A stretch of 32,542 bases of DNA, taken from NCBI GenBank assembly GCA_905234125.1, contig CAJOGQ010000055.1, positions 1 to 32,542 of the forward strand, given 5' to 3'. Origin of the DNA: an uncultured Bacteroidaceae bacterium. Lineage in GTDB: Bacteria > Bacteroidota > Bacteroidia > Bacteroidales > Bacteroidaceae. Positions 15,797 through 23,661 of the stretch are shown here, piece by piece (position 1 is the first letter of the stretch; every line of letters begins with the position of its first letter). Both the position numbers and the translations under genes were made by a program. The notes under the pieces are model-generated. The model searched no databases. It was given only the letters and a program-made list of their open reading frames with translations, and had not been told where the DNA came from.

Positions 15797-16429
15797 ATGG
15801 AAGAATTCATTCTCAATTTGACGAACGGAGCACTTGACAACCTGAACTATGGTTGGGTAATTCTGTTCATGACGATAGAAAGTTCATTTATTCCCTTCCC
15901 GTCGGAAGTCGTGATGATTCCTGCAGCATATATGGCAGCGGAGACTGGCGAAATGACCTACCCCATGATTATCCTTTGTGGCACATTGGGGGCTTTGGCT
16001 GGAGCTTTAATCAACTATGGACTTGCCTATTGGTTGGGACGTCCCATTGTGTATGCGTTTGCCAACAGTCGATTTGGTCACATGTGTCTGATTGATGCAG
16101 AGAAAGTGGAGAAGGCTGAGGCGTACTTTGACAAGCGTGGTGCCATCTCGACTCTGATTGGCCGTATGATTCCAGCCATCCGCCAGCTCATCAGCATTCC
16201 TGCTGGACTGGCCAAGATGAATCTGCTGTCGTTTTGCCTCTACACCGCTTTGGGTGCAGGACTTTGGAACAGCATACTTGTGGGCATTGGGGCAGCATTT
16301 CACAGCACCATGCCGAAGCAGGAGCTCATCGACATCATTGCGCACTATTCACACATCATTGGTGTGGCTGCCATCATCATTGTAGTGGCTATCATCGCGT
16401 ACCTTATATATAAAGGTTTAAAGAGGTGA
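15797..16429 (+). CDS. DedA family membrane protein
   Basis: A 210-residue polytopic inner-membrane protein of the DedA/SNARE-associated family. Hallmarks are the early FIPFPSEVVMIPAAYMA (about residues 32-48), the GTLGALAGALINYGLAYWLGR block (about 62-82) and the FxxRxxxxxIPAIRQLISIPAGLAKM-type motif (about 114-142), with Arg residues family members need. Members act as lipid (undecaprenyl-phosphate or phospholipid) flippases or support proton-dependent homeostasis; which applies here is unclear. The start codon is very close to the -7 box. ffh follows after 63 nt. Confidence 0.93.
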   Translation: MEEFILNLTNGALDNLNYGWVILFMTIESSFIPFPSEVVMIPAAYMAAETGEMTYPMIILCGTLGALAGALINYGLAYWLGRPIVYAFANSRFGHMCLIDAEKVEKAEAYFDKRGAISTLIGRMIPAIRQLISIPAGLAKMNLLSFCLYTALGAGLWNSILVGIGAAFHSTMPKQELIDIIAHYSHIIGVAAIIIVVAIIAYLIYKGLKR

Positions 16430-16440
16430 AAGGCCAATAG

Positions 16441-16468
16441 TGGTTATGGGTTACAGGTTATAGGTTAC
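16441..16468. repeat. Heptamer tandem repeat (GGTTAYN type), 4 units
   Basis: TGGTTAT, GGGTTAC, AGGTTAT and AGGTTAC, in exact 7-nt register between the DedA gene and ffh. Confidence 0.85.
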
Positions 16469-16492
16469 TGAATAAAGGTAAAAGTTTACGAT

Positions 16493-17827
16493 ATGTTTGA
16501 AAATCTTAGCGAGAGACTTGAACGGTCTTTCAAGATACTGAAGGGTGAAGGCAAAATCACCGAAATCAATGTAGCAGAGACGCTGAAGGATGTGCGCAAG
16601 GCACTTTTGGAGGCTGACGTGAACTACAAGGTGGCCAAGACTTTCACAGACACGGTGAAGGAGAAAGCGCTGGGTCAGAATGTGCTGACTGCTGTGAAGC
16701 CTGGACAGATGATGGTCAAGATTGTCCACGACGAACTGGCTGAACTGATGGGCGGTCAGGCTACAGAACTGAATCTGACGGGGCATCCGACGATCATTTT
16801 GATGGCAGGTTTGAATGGTGCTGGTAAGACGACGATGTCTGGCAAATTGGCTCTACGTCTGAAGACGCTGAACCACAAGAAGCCCCTTTTGGCTGCCTGC
16901 GACACGTTCCGCCCTGCGGCAATGGAGCAGTTGCGTGTATTAGCCGAACAGGTGGATGTTCCTTGCTATCTCGAAGAAGGAGCCACCGATCCCATCGCTG
17001 TGGCTCAGCATGCTATTCAAGAGGCCAAGTCGAAGGGCAACGATGTGGTGATTGTCGATACGGCTGGCCGCCAGTCGATTGATGAGGAGCTGATGGTGCA
17101 GATTGAGCAGATCAAGGCTGCCGTCAATCCCCATGAGACCCTTTTGGTTGTGGACGCAATGACGGGTCAGGACGCTGTCAACACAGCCAAGACCTTTAAT
17201 GAACGACTGGAGATTGACGGTGTTATCCTGACCAAGCTGGATGGTGACACTCGTGGTGGTGCAGCCTTGTCTATCCGCACGGTGGTGACGAAACCCATCA
17301 AGTTTGTCGGCACAGGCGAGAAGATGGAGGCACTCGATGTGTTCCACCCAGAACGTATGGCCGACCGCATCCTGGGTATGGGTGACATCGTTTCGTTTGT
17401 GGAACGCGCTCAGCAACAGTTTGACGAGGAAGAAGCCAAGCGCTTGGAGAAGAAGATAGCCAAGAACAAGTTCGACTACAACGACTTCATCGGCCAAATC
17501 AACCAAATCAAGAAGATGGGCAACGTCAAGGATTTGGTTTCGATGATTCCTGGCGTCGGAAAGATGATGAAAGATGTGGACATCGATGACAACGCCTTCA
17601 AGTCGGTGGAGGCCATGATTGGTTCGATGACCCCCTACGAACGTGAGCATCCTGAGTGCATCAACATGTCGCGCAAGATGCGCATCGCCAAGGGTTCGGG
17701 CATCTCCATCGACGAAGTGAACCGCATCACGAAGCAGTTTGAGCAAATGCGCAAGATGATGCGTCAGATGACCAATCCCAAGATGGCACAGGCAATGGCG
17801 CAGATGCAACGAATGAGAAAATTCTAA
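16493..17827 (+). CDS. ffh: Signal recognition particle protein Ffh
   Basis: A 444-residue SRP54 GTPase that recognises signal sequences on ribosomes and targets them to the Sec/YidC machinery with FtsY. The N domain covers about residues 1-95. The NG GTPase has G1 GLNGAGKTT (about 106-114), DTFRPAAMEQL, DTAGRQ (about 188-193) and TKLDGDTRGGAAL (about 246-258). The Met-rich M domain runs from about 320 and ends MAQMQRMRKF. Length is normal. Its RNA partner is encoded about 860 bp upstream on the opposite strand. folD starts 6 nt after the stop. Confidence 0.98.
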   Translation: MFENLSERLERSFKILKGEGKITEINVAETLKDVRKALLEADVNYKVAKTFTDTVKEKALGQNVLTAVKPGQMMVKIVHDELAELMGGQATELNLTGHPTIILMAGLNGAGKTTMSGKLALRLKTLNHKKPLLAACDTFRPAAMEQLRVLAEQVDVPCYLEEGATDPIAVAQHAIQEAKSKGNDVVIVDTAGRQSIDEELMVQIEQIKAAVNPHETLLVVDAMTGQDAVNTAKTFNERLEIDGVILTKLDGDTRGGAALSIRTVVTKPIKFVGTGEKMEALDVFHPERMADRILGMGDIVSFVERAQQQFDEEEAKRLEKKIAKNKFDYNDFIGQINQIKKMGNVKDLVSMIPGVGKMMKDVDIDDNAFKSVEAMIGSMTPYEREHPECINMSRKMRIAKGSGISIDEVNRITKQFEQMRKMMRQMTNPKMAQAMAQMQRMRKF

Positions 17828-17833
17828 GAAAAT

Positions 17834-18712
17834 ATGCAACTGATAGACGGAAAAGCAACTGCAACAGCCATCAAGGCTGAGATAGCAGAAGAAGTACAGA
17901 AGATTGTGGCATCAGGTGGCAAGCGCCCTCACCTCGCAGCCATTCTCGTTGGGCACGACGGTGGTAGCGAGACATACGTGAAGAACAAGGTGCTGGCCTG
18001 TGAGACTTGTGGGTTCACCTCTACCCTCCTCCGTTTCGAGGACGACATCACGGAAGACTTTCTGCTCAAGCAAGTGGAGAAACTCAACAACGATGCCGAT
18101 GTGGACGGTTTCATCGTGCAACTGCCTCTGCCCAAGCACATCTCTGAGCAGAAAATCATCGAAGCCATCGACTACCGCAAGGATGTGGACGGCTTCCATC
18201 CCATCAATGTGGGACGCATGGCCATCGGACTCCCCTGCTACGTGTCAGCTACTCCATTAGGCATCATTACGTTGCTCAAGCGCTACAACATCGAGACCAG
18301 TGGTAAGAAGTGTGTCATTCTTGGTCGTTCCAACATCGTGGGAAAGCCTATGGCACAACTGATGATGCAGAAGCAATATGGCGATGCGACCGTAACTGTG
18401 TGCCACAGCCGCTCCAAGAACCTGAAGGAGGAATGTCAACAGGCCGACATCATCATCGCCGCCATAGGCAAACCCAACTTCGTGACTGCCGATATGGTGA
18501 AAGACGGTGCAGTCATCATCGATGTAGGCACCACTCGTGTGCCTGACCCCACTCGCAAGTCTGGTTTCCGTCTGAATGGCGACGTCGATTTTGAGCATGT
18601 TTCTCCAAAGTGTTCGTTCATCACTCCTGTGCCTGGAGGTGTCGGTCCAATGACCATTTGTTCCCTGATGAAGAACACGTTGAGTGCTGGTCGCAAGGAA
18701 TTTTACAAATAA
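17834..18712 (+). CDS. folD: Bifunctional methylene-THF dehydrogenase/cyclohydrolase FolD
   Basis: A 292-residue cytosolic enzyme interconverting 5,10-methylene-, methenyl- and 10-formyl-tetrahydrofolate for one-carbon metabolism. It shows the family pattern [13 protein letters not shown] (with catalytic Tyr and Lys, about residues 36-48), [11 protein letters not shown] (about 93-103), the NAD(P) loop [13 protein letters not shown] (about 164-176) and [12 protein letters not shown] near the C-terminus. Length is typical. It begins 6 nt after ffh and is probably cotranscribed with it. Confidence 0.97.
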   Translation: MQLIDGKATATAIKAEIAEEVQKIVASGGKRPHLAAILVGHDGGSETYVKNKVLACETCGFTSTLLRFEDDITEDFLLKQVEKLNNDADVDGFIVQLPLPKHISEQKIIEAIDYRKDVDGFHPINVGRMAIGLPCYVSATPLGIITLLKRYNIETSGKKCVILGRSNIVGKPMAQLMMQKQYGDATVTVCHSRSKNLKEECQQADIIIAAIGKPNFVTADMVKDGAVIIDVGTTRVPDPTRKSGFRLNGDVDFEHVSPKCSFITPVPGGVGPMTICSLMKNTLSAGRKEFYK

Positions 18713-18734
18713 ATCGCATTTTCTTCGACTTTTG

Positions 18735-18766
18735 TTTGGTCAGTCCAAATAAATGCCGTACCTTTG
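18735..18766 (+). promoter_or_regulatory. Promoter of tRNA-His
   Basis: TTTG (18735-18738), 20 nt, TACCTTTG (18759-18766): a perfect match to the Bacteroidetes promoter, with the tRNA starting 30 nt downstream. Confidence 0.85.
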
Positions 18767-18795
18767 CACTCGCAAATGGGAAATGACCCTACATG

Positions 18796-18870
18796 GTGGA
18801 TGTAGTTCAGTCGGTTAGAGCGTCAGATTGTGGTTCTGAATGTCGTGGGTTCGAGTCCCACCCTCCACCC
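18796..18870 (+). tRNA. tRNA-His (anticodon GTG)
   Basis: A 75-nt cloverleaf. An encoded G(-1) pairs with the C discriminator, as expected for tRNA-His. The acceptor is GTGGATG / CCTCCAC with one mismatch at the sixth pair. The anticodon stem is TCAGA / TCTGA with loop TTGTGGT (GTG), and the T arm GTGGG-TTCGAGT-CCCAC. It has its own promoter and terminator. Confidence 0.95.
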
Positions 18871-18884
18871 TACCAATTAGAAGG

Positions 18885-18913
18885 CGAGAATTTTAACAAT
18901 TCTCGCTTTTTTG
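18885..18913 (+). terminator. Rho-independent terminator after tRNA-His
   Basis: A perfect 9-bp stem GCGAGAATT / AATTCTCGC with a 5-nt loop, followed by TTTTTT. Confidence 0.92.
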
Positions 18914-18952
18914 CTAACATAAAAATACCAACATATAAAAACCAATCCACTC

Positions 18953-20371
18953 ATGAAACCTTTTATGGATGAAAACTTCCTGTTGCAGAGCGAAACTGCG
19001 CAGAAGTTATATCACGAGCACGCGGCCAAGATGCCGATCATTGACTATCATTGTCATTTGGTGCCACAGATGGTGGCTGAGAACAAGCGTTTTGAATCCA
19101 TCACGCAGATTTGGCTGGGTGGTGACCACTACAAGTGGAGAGCCATGCGTTCGAATGGCGTGGCTGAACGTTTCTGCACAGGCAAGGACACCTCCGATTG
19201 GGAGAAGTTCGAAAAATGGGCAGAAACCGTTCCCTACACCTTCCGCAATCCGCTCTATCACTGGACACACCTCGAGCTGAAGACAGCGTTCGGAATCGAC
19301 AAGACGCTGAATCCAGAGAATGCCCGTGAGATTTACGATGCTTGCAACGAACTCATCAAAAATGACCCCAAGTTCACGCCACGTGGCCTGATGAAGTACT
19401 ACAACGTCGAGACAGTCTGCACCACCGACGACCCCATCGACACCCTCGAATGGCACAAGCAAGTGGCCGACGACCCGACGATGACCACTAAGATGCTTCC
19501 TACCTGGCGTCCCGACAAGGCGATGGCCGTGGAAGTGCCTGCCAACTTCAAGGCATACGTTGACAAACTCTCTGAGGTGAGTGGCAAAAGCATCAATGGT
19601 TTCAACGACTACATCGATGCCATCCAGGCACGCCACGATTTCTTCGCCTCGATGGGTTGCAAACTTTCCGACCACGGTATCGAGGAGTTCTATGCCGAAG
19701 ACTACACCGACACTGAAATCAAAGCCATCTTCGACAAAGTATATGGTGGTCAGTCCCTCACGCAGGAGGAAGTGCTGAAGTTCAAGTCAGCCATGATGCA
19801 CATCTTTGGCGTGCAGGATGCTGAAGCAGGATGGGCACAGCAGTTCCACTATGGCGCCATCCGCGACAACAACTCCAAGATGTTCAAGCAGTTAGGTCCC
19901 GACACAGGTTTCGACTCCATCGGCGAGTTCAACACCGCTAAGAAGTGCTCCAAGTTCCTTGACCGCCTCAATGCCGAGGGCAAGCTGGCCAAGACCATTC
20001 TCTACAACCTCAATCCTTGCGCTAACGAGGTGCTGGCCACGATGCTTGGAAACTTCCAGGATGGTTCCATCCCCGGCAAGATTCAGTGGGGTTCAGGTTG
20101 GTGGTTCCTCGACCAGAAGGACGGTATGACCAAGCAGATGAACGCCCTCTCGCTCCTGGGTTTGCTGAGCCGATTCGTGGGCATGCTCACCGACTCGCGT
20201 TCATTCCTCTCCTACCCACGCCACGAGTACTTCCGTCGCATCCTCTGCAACCTCGTTGCCACCGACATCGAGAACGGCGAAGTGCCCTACACCGGTTACG
20301 AGGCCAAGCGCGTGAACCAGATGATTGAGGACATCTCTTACAACAACGCCAAGAACTACTTCAACTTCTAA
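18953..20371 (+). CDS. uxaC: Glucuronate (uronate) isomerase UxaC
   Basis: A 472-residue cytosolic enzyme isomerising D-glucuronate to D-fructuronate and D-galacturonate to D-tagaturonate, the entry to uronate catabolism. It shows the amidohydrolase-like metal motif IIDYHCHL (about residues 29-36), the WLGGDHYKWRAMRSNG block, TTDDPIDTLEWH (about 157-168) and the C-terminal SRSFLSYPRHEYFRRILCN. Length is normal. No other uronate genes adjoin it, which suggests the pathway is dispersed or that this gene serves pectin degradation loci elsewhere. Confidence 0.97.
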   Translation: MKPFMDENFLLQSETAQKLYHEHAAKMPIIDYHCHLVPQMVAENKRFESITQIWLGGDHYKWRAMRSNGVAERFCTGKDTSDWEKFEKWAETVPYTFRNPLYHWTHLELKTAFGIDKTLNPENAREIYDACNELIKNDPKFTPRGLMKYYNVETVCTTDDPIDTLEWHKQVADDPTMTTKMLPTWRPDKAMAVEVPANFKAYVDKLSEVSGKSINGFNDYIDAIQARHDFFASMGCKLSDHGIEEFYAEDYTDTEIKAIFDKVYGGQSLTQEEVLKFKSAMMHIFGVQDAEAGWAQQFHYGAIRDNNSKMFKQLGPDTGFDSIGEFNTAKKCSKFLDRLNAEGKLAKTILYNLNPCANEVLATMLGNFQDGSIPGKIQWGSGWWFLDQKDGMTKQMNALSLLGLLSRFVGMLTDSRSFLSYPRHEYFRRILCNLVATDIENGEVPYTGYEAKRVNQMIEDISYNNAKNYFNF

Positions 20372-20383
20372 TCAGCCCACACA

Positions 20384-21133
20384 TTGGGCGTTTTTCCGCA
20401 TTCAAAATTGGCTATTCAAGAATTCCAATTCAAACAATTCACCATCCGCCACGACCGCTCTGCCATGAAGGTCGGGACGGATGGCGTGTTGTTAGGGGCA
20501 TGGGCCAGTCCCCCAACTGTCAACGGTCAACAATCAACTATCAACTGTCTTGACATCGGCACAGGCACAGGACTCATTGCCCTCATGCTGGCACAGCGAT
20601 TCCCCGACGCCCAAATCATGGGAATAGACATCGACGAAGCGTCTGTCAGAGAAGCCAAGTATAATGTCGAGGCATCCCCTTTCAAAGAACGGATAACCAT
20701 CCGACAACAAGATTTTTCTCACTTTGGTAATTTCTTGAATAAATATGATTTAATTGTCTCAAACCCACCGTTCTACAAAGAGGACACTTTAAGTGGGAAC
20801 ATAGCTCGCGATATAGCTCGCCACACCACCTCTTTGTCCTTCGGAACATTGGTTGCCAACACGGCGAAACTCTTGGCAGAGGGAGGTCTATTCAGCGTCA
20901 TCATTCCCACCCAAAGTGCCCTTGAATTCATCAGCATCTGCATCGCCAACCGACTCTATCTGACACGCCGAACGAACATCCGCCCAAGGGAAATCAAACC
21001 ATTCAATCGCGTCCTATTAGAGTTCAGTACTACAATCCGACCAACCGAAAACAGCGCCCTAACGCTCTACAATGCCGACCACAAACGTACACCTGAATAC
21101 GTACAACTGACCAAAGACTTCTATTTGACGTAA
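20384..21133 (+). CDS. tRNA1(Val) A37 N6-methyltransferase family (TrmN6-like)
   Basis: A 249-residue class I SAM-dependent methyltransferase resembling TrmN6/YfiC, which makes m6A37 in tRNA-Val. It has FKQFTIRHDRSAMKVGTDG (about residues 17-35), SAM loop LDIGTGTGLIALMLAQR (about 56-72) and catalytic SNPPF (about 126-130). No ATG fits the start: TTG 20384 or TTG 20408 are the options. Codons for about residues 44-55 come from five tandem 7-nt repeats, an insertion between conserved blocks not expected in the family. The gene begins 12 nt after uxaC and abuts the HD gene. Confidence 0.88.
   Translation: MGVFPHSKLAIQEFQFKQFTIRHDRSAMKVGTDGVLLGAWASPPTVNGQQSTINCLDIGTGTGLIALMLAQRFPDAQIMGIDIDEASVREAKYNVEASPFKERITIRQQDFSHFGNFLNKYDLIVSNPPFYKEDTLSGNIARDIARHTTSLSFGTLVANTAKLLAEGGLFSVIIPTQSALEFISICIANRLYLTRRTNIRPREIKPFNRVLLEFSTTIRPTENSALTLYNADHKRTPEYVQLTKDFYLT
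20515..20549. repeat. Heptamer repeat inside the TrmN6-like gene, 5 units
   Basis: AACTGTC, AACGGTC, AACAATC, AACTATC and AACTGTC in exact 7-nt register. On the minus strand the cores read GTTGA or GTTGT, like the intergenic repeats at 23606 and 32293. Confidence 0.85.
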
Positions 21134-21670
21134 ATGAATTTCCAAGCAATTATCGACAAATACTATCCTGAGGACAACGAGTTGCGCCACATCCTGATGG
21201 TGCACAGCCGTCAGGTGACCGAAAAGGCACTCTTCATCGTCGACCATCATCCCGAACTGCAAGCCGACCGTTCCTTCGTTGAAGAATCAGCCATGCTCCA
21301 CGACATCGGCATTTTCCAATGTGATGCCCCCGGCATCCAGTGTTTTGGCACCGAGCCCTACATCTGCCACGGAACCCTTGGCGCAGAGATCCTCCGAAGC
21401 GAGGGATTTCCACGCCATGCCAGAGTGTGCGAACGTCATACTGGCGCAGGCCTCTCGCTCCAAGACATTATCCGTCAGAACCTGCCCATTCCCCATCGTG
21501 ACCTCCTGCCCGAAACCATCGAGGAGCAAATCATTTGCTATGCCGACAAATTCTTCTCCAAGACCAAACTCACTCAGGAAAAGACACTGGAACAAGCCAT
21601 CCACTCCTTGTCCAAGTTTGGTACAGAAGGAGTAGATCGCTTTGTCAAATGGTCGAATATGTTCGGATAA
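21134..21670 (+). CDS. HD domain phosphohydrolase
   Basis: A 178-residue soluble protein with an HD-family metal site: His at VHSRQV (about residue 24), HDIG (about residues 56-59), and later CHGTLGAEILR and CERHTGAGLS (about 100-109). This resembles small bacterial HDIG hydrolases annotated as phosphohydrolases or deaminase-like proteins; the substrate is unknown. Its ATG directly follows the stop of the methyltransferase gene, so the two are coupled. The next gene has its own promoter. Confidence 0.85.
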   Translation: MNFQAIIDKYYPEDNELRHILMVHSRQVTEKALFIVDHHPELQADRSFVEESAMLHDIGIFQCDAPGIQCFGTEPYICHGTLGAEILRSEGFPRHARVCERHTGAGLSLQDIIRQNLPIPHRDLLPETIEEQIICYADKFFSKTKLTQEKTLEQAIHSLSKFGTEGVDRFVKWSNMFG

Positions 21671-21695
21671 TAAAAGCAAAAAGCAAACTGTTTTC

Positions 21696-21726
21696 TTTGT
21701 TTTGTGCTCACTTTTCCGTACCTTTG
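21696..21726 (+). promoter_or_regulatory. Promoter of the ATP-grasp operon
   Basis: TTTG (21696-21699), 19 nt, TACCTTTG (21719-21726). It supports ATG 21747 rather than the ORF-track start at 21642. Confidence 0.8.
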
Positions 21727-21746
21727 CACCCGAAATTGAAAAAGAT

Positions 21747-22598
21747 ATGAGAATTTTAGGAATCAGAAGGGAATTGAACTTCTCACCGAACCTGGCAGGG
21801 AACGACGCAGCCATCTTCATGGGAGTGGCGGACGAGCTAAAGGTCATGGGGCATGAGGTGGCGTACATCAACGAAAATGAGATGGTGAACACAGACTTCG
21901 AGCCTTACGACCGCGTGGTGACGATGGCGAGGGACGTGCATTCGTTGACCATACTGAAGGAGAAGAATGTAGAAAAGCAGACGCAGTTTTTCAACTCAGT
22001 GGAGGGAATCCTGGCTTGCTCGGACAAGGCCATGGTGGCCACAATCATGCAGCAAATGGATATTCCCCAACCAGCGTTCATCCCATCGGAGGACAGAAAA
22101 CTCCCCATCTCCGAGGAAGGGGTCGGAGATATCCCCTACCCTGTCTGGCTGAAGAAATGCGACGGGTGTGCAGAGCGGAAGTGGGACACCATATTCTGTC
22201 AAAGCATGAAAGAGACATGTCATGCGAACAAAATTATGAAACGGACACACTACCAGCGCTGGATGGCGCAAGCGCATCAAAAAGGCGACCTCGTGAAGTT
22301 CTATGGTGTGGAGGGTACGGACTTCTTCCGTTGGCAATATGCGAGCCACGGTCATTCGAAGTTCGGATATGAGGAAATCAATGGTCCTGAGATGGGTTAT
22401 CCCTTCGATTCTCATCGCATCAAGGAGTATGCCGACCGGCTGGCGAAACAGCTGAATGTGCCCATCTATGGTGGCGATGTCATCATCGACGAGAATGGTG
22501 AACCATGGTTCATCGACTTCAACGACTTTCCCAGTTTCTCAAGTTGTCGAGAACAGGCGAGCAAGGTTATTGCACGAAGGGTCGTTCAGGATTTATAG
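21747..22598 (+). CDS. ATP-grasp domain protein
   Basis: A 283-residue soluble enzyme. The C-terminal half looks like an ATP-grasp ligase: VWLKKCDG (about residues 138-145) for nucleotide binding, then GGDVIIDENGEPWFIDFNDF (about 245-264), whose Asp/Asn residues would coordinate Mg-ATP. The N-terminal part resembles a pre-ATP-grasp domain (MRILGIRRE, NLAGNDAAIF). Family members couple ATP to joining a carboxylate to an amine or thiol; the substrate is unknown. The promoter decides the start. The stop codon lies within a heptamer repeat. A CDP-alcohol phosphotransferase and a HAD phosphatase follow. Confidence 0.82.
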   Translation: MRILGIRRELNFSPNLAGNDAAIFMGVADELKVMGHEVAYINENEMVNTDFEPYDRVVTMARDVHSLTILKEKNVEKQTQFFNSVEGILACSDKAMVATIMQQMDIPQPAFIPSEDRKLPISEEGVGDIPYPVWLKKCDGCAERKWDTIFCQSMKETCHANKIMKRTHYQRWMAQAHQKGDLVKFYGVEGTDFFRWQYASHGHSKFGYEEINGPEMGYPFDSHRIKEYADRLAKQLNVPIYGGDVIIDENGEPWFIDFNDFPSFSSCREQASKVIARRVVQDL

Positions 22599-22642
22599 TT
22601 TAGAGTTTAGGGTTTAGAGATTATAGTTTAAGGTAGAGATTA
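22594..22642. repeat. Heptamer tandem repeat, about 7 units
   Basis: TATAGTT, TAGAGTT, TAGGGTT, TAGAGAT, TATAGTT, TAAGGTA and GAGATTA in 7-nt register. The TAG stop of the ATP-grasp gene (22596-22598) lies in the first unit, and the array ends a few bases before the next start codon. Confidence 0.8.
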
Positions 22643-22646
22643 AATC

Positions 22647-23633
22647 ATGAAAGAACAGATACAACAGACATTCAAGTCGGGCGACACGGAGGAATGGTTG
22701 GACGTGGTTTGGACGCGTCCCATCGGCTATCAGTGGGCTCGATTGTTCGATGCGCTGAACGTGCATCCCAACACGGTGACGGTGCTCTCGATGATAATCG
22801 GCGTCGCGTCGGCCTATTTCTTCTGCTTCGGCAGTTGGCGCATGGCGGGCACCGAGGGACTCATCATGAATATCATCGGCATTCTACTGCTGGCTTGGGC
22901 GAATTTCTACGACAGCGCAGACGGACAACTGGCTCGCATGACGGGCAAAAAGACCCAGCTCGGACGCATTCTCGATGGCGCGGCTGGCGACGTGTGGTTC
23001 TTTTTCCTCTACCACGCGCTGTTCATTCGCTTTTATCAGTATCACGACGCAGAGTTCCAATGGCTCGGCATCGAGAACAACGAACGCAACACGCTCATCG
23101 CCTGCATCATCTTCTACATTGCCATCTGGGTGTCTGGTCTTTTCTTCCATGCCCGTCAGTGTGGTCTCTCAGACTATTATCGCCAGATTCATCTCTTCTT
23201 CCTGAAGGGCAAAGCTGGCAGTGAGCTCGATTCATCGGAACAGCAGAAGCGCATCTATGAGGAGACCCCATGGAAGGGCAACGTCATCTACAAACTCTTC
23301 CTGCGCACCTACATCAACTACACCAGCAGTCAGGAGAAGCAGACGCCTGAGTTCCAACGGCTCTGGAAGACGCTGAAGGAACGCTATGGTTCGGTGGACA
23401 AGATTCCGCAGGAGTTCCGCGACCAGTTCCGTTCGCTCAGTCTTCCGATGATGAAGTGGGCGAACATCCTCACGTTCAACACCCGTGCCATCACGTTCTA
23501 TATTTCCTGTCTGCTCGACCTCCCATGGCTCTACTGGGTGATGGAGATGACTGTGTTCACAGCACTCTATCTGTATATGAGGAAGACGCATGAAGGGTTC
23601 TGTAAAAGTTTAAAGTTGAGAGTTGACAGTTGA
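22647..23633 (+). CDS. CDP-alcohol phosphatidyltransferase family protein
   Basis: A 328-residue membrane enzyme with several helices that moves a phosphoalcohol from a CDP-linked donor to make a phospholipid. The motif reads DSADGQLAR (about residues 88-96), then 8 residues, GRILDGAAGD. The canonical pattern is D-x2-DG-x2-AR-x8-G-x3-D-x3-D; here the last Asp is displaced by one residue (D-x4-D). A long C-terminal part (about 190-300) is unusual for a simple PgsA or PssA. Its last codons (KSLKLRVDS) and stop are encoded by heptamer repeats, so the C-terminus may vary between strains. Confidence 0.88.
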   Translation: MKEQIQQTFKSGDTEEWLDVVWTRPIGYQWARLFDALNVHPNTVTVLSMIIGVASAYFFCFGSWRMAGTEGLIMNIIGILLLAWANFYDSADGQLARMTGKKTQLGRILDGAAGDVWFFFLYHALFIRFYQYHDAEFQWLGIENNERNTLIACIIFYIAIWVSGLFFHARQCGLSDYYRQIHLFFLKGKAGSELDSSEQQKRIYEETPWKGNVIYKLFLRTYINYTSSQEKQTPEFQRLWKTLKERYGSVDKIPQEFRDQFRSLSLPMMKWANILTFNTRAITFYISCLLDLPWLYWVMEMTVFTALYLYMRKTHEGFCKSLKLRVDS

Positions 23634-23661
23634 GAGTTTAGGGTTTAGAGTTGAGAGTATA
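23606..23661. repeat. Heptamer tandem repeat spanning a gene junction, 8 units
   Basis: AAGTTTA, AAGTTGA, GAGTTGA, CAGTTGA, GAGTTTA, GGGTTTA, GAGTTGA and GAGTATA in exact register. It encodes the end of the CDP-alcohol enzyme gene, supplies its TGA (23631-23633) and runs to the ATG of the HAD gene. Confidence 0.9.

Noticed and set aside
16940-17839. 299-residue minus-strand ORF
   Set aside because: Antisense shadow of ffh, rich in His and Leu with no family match.
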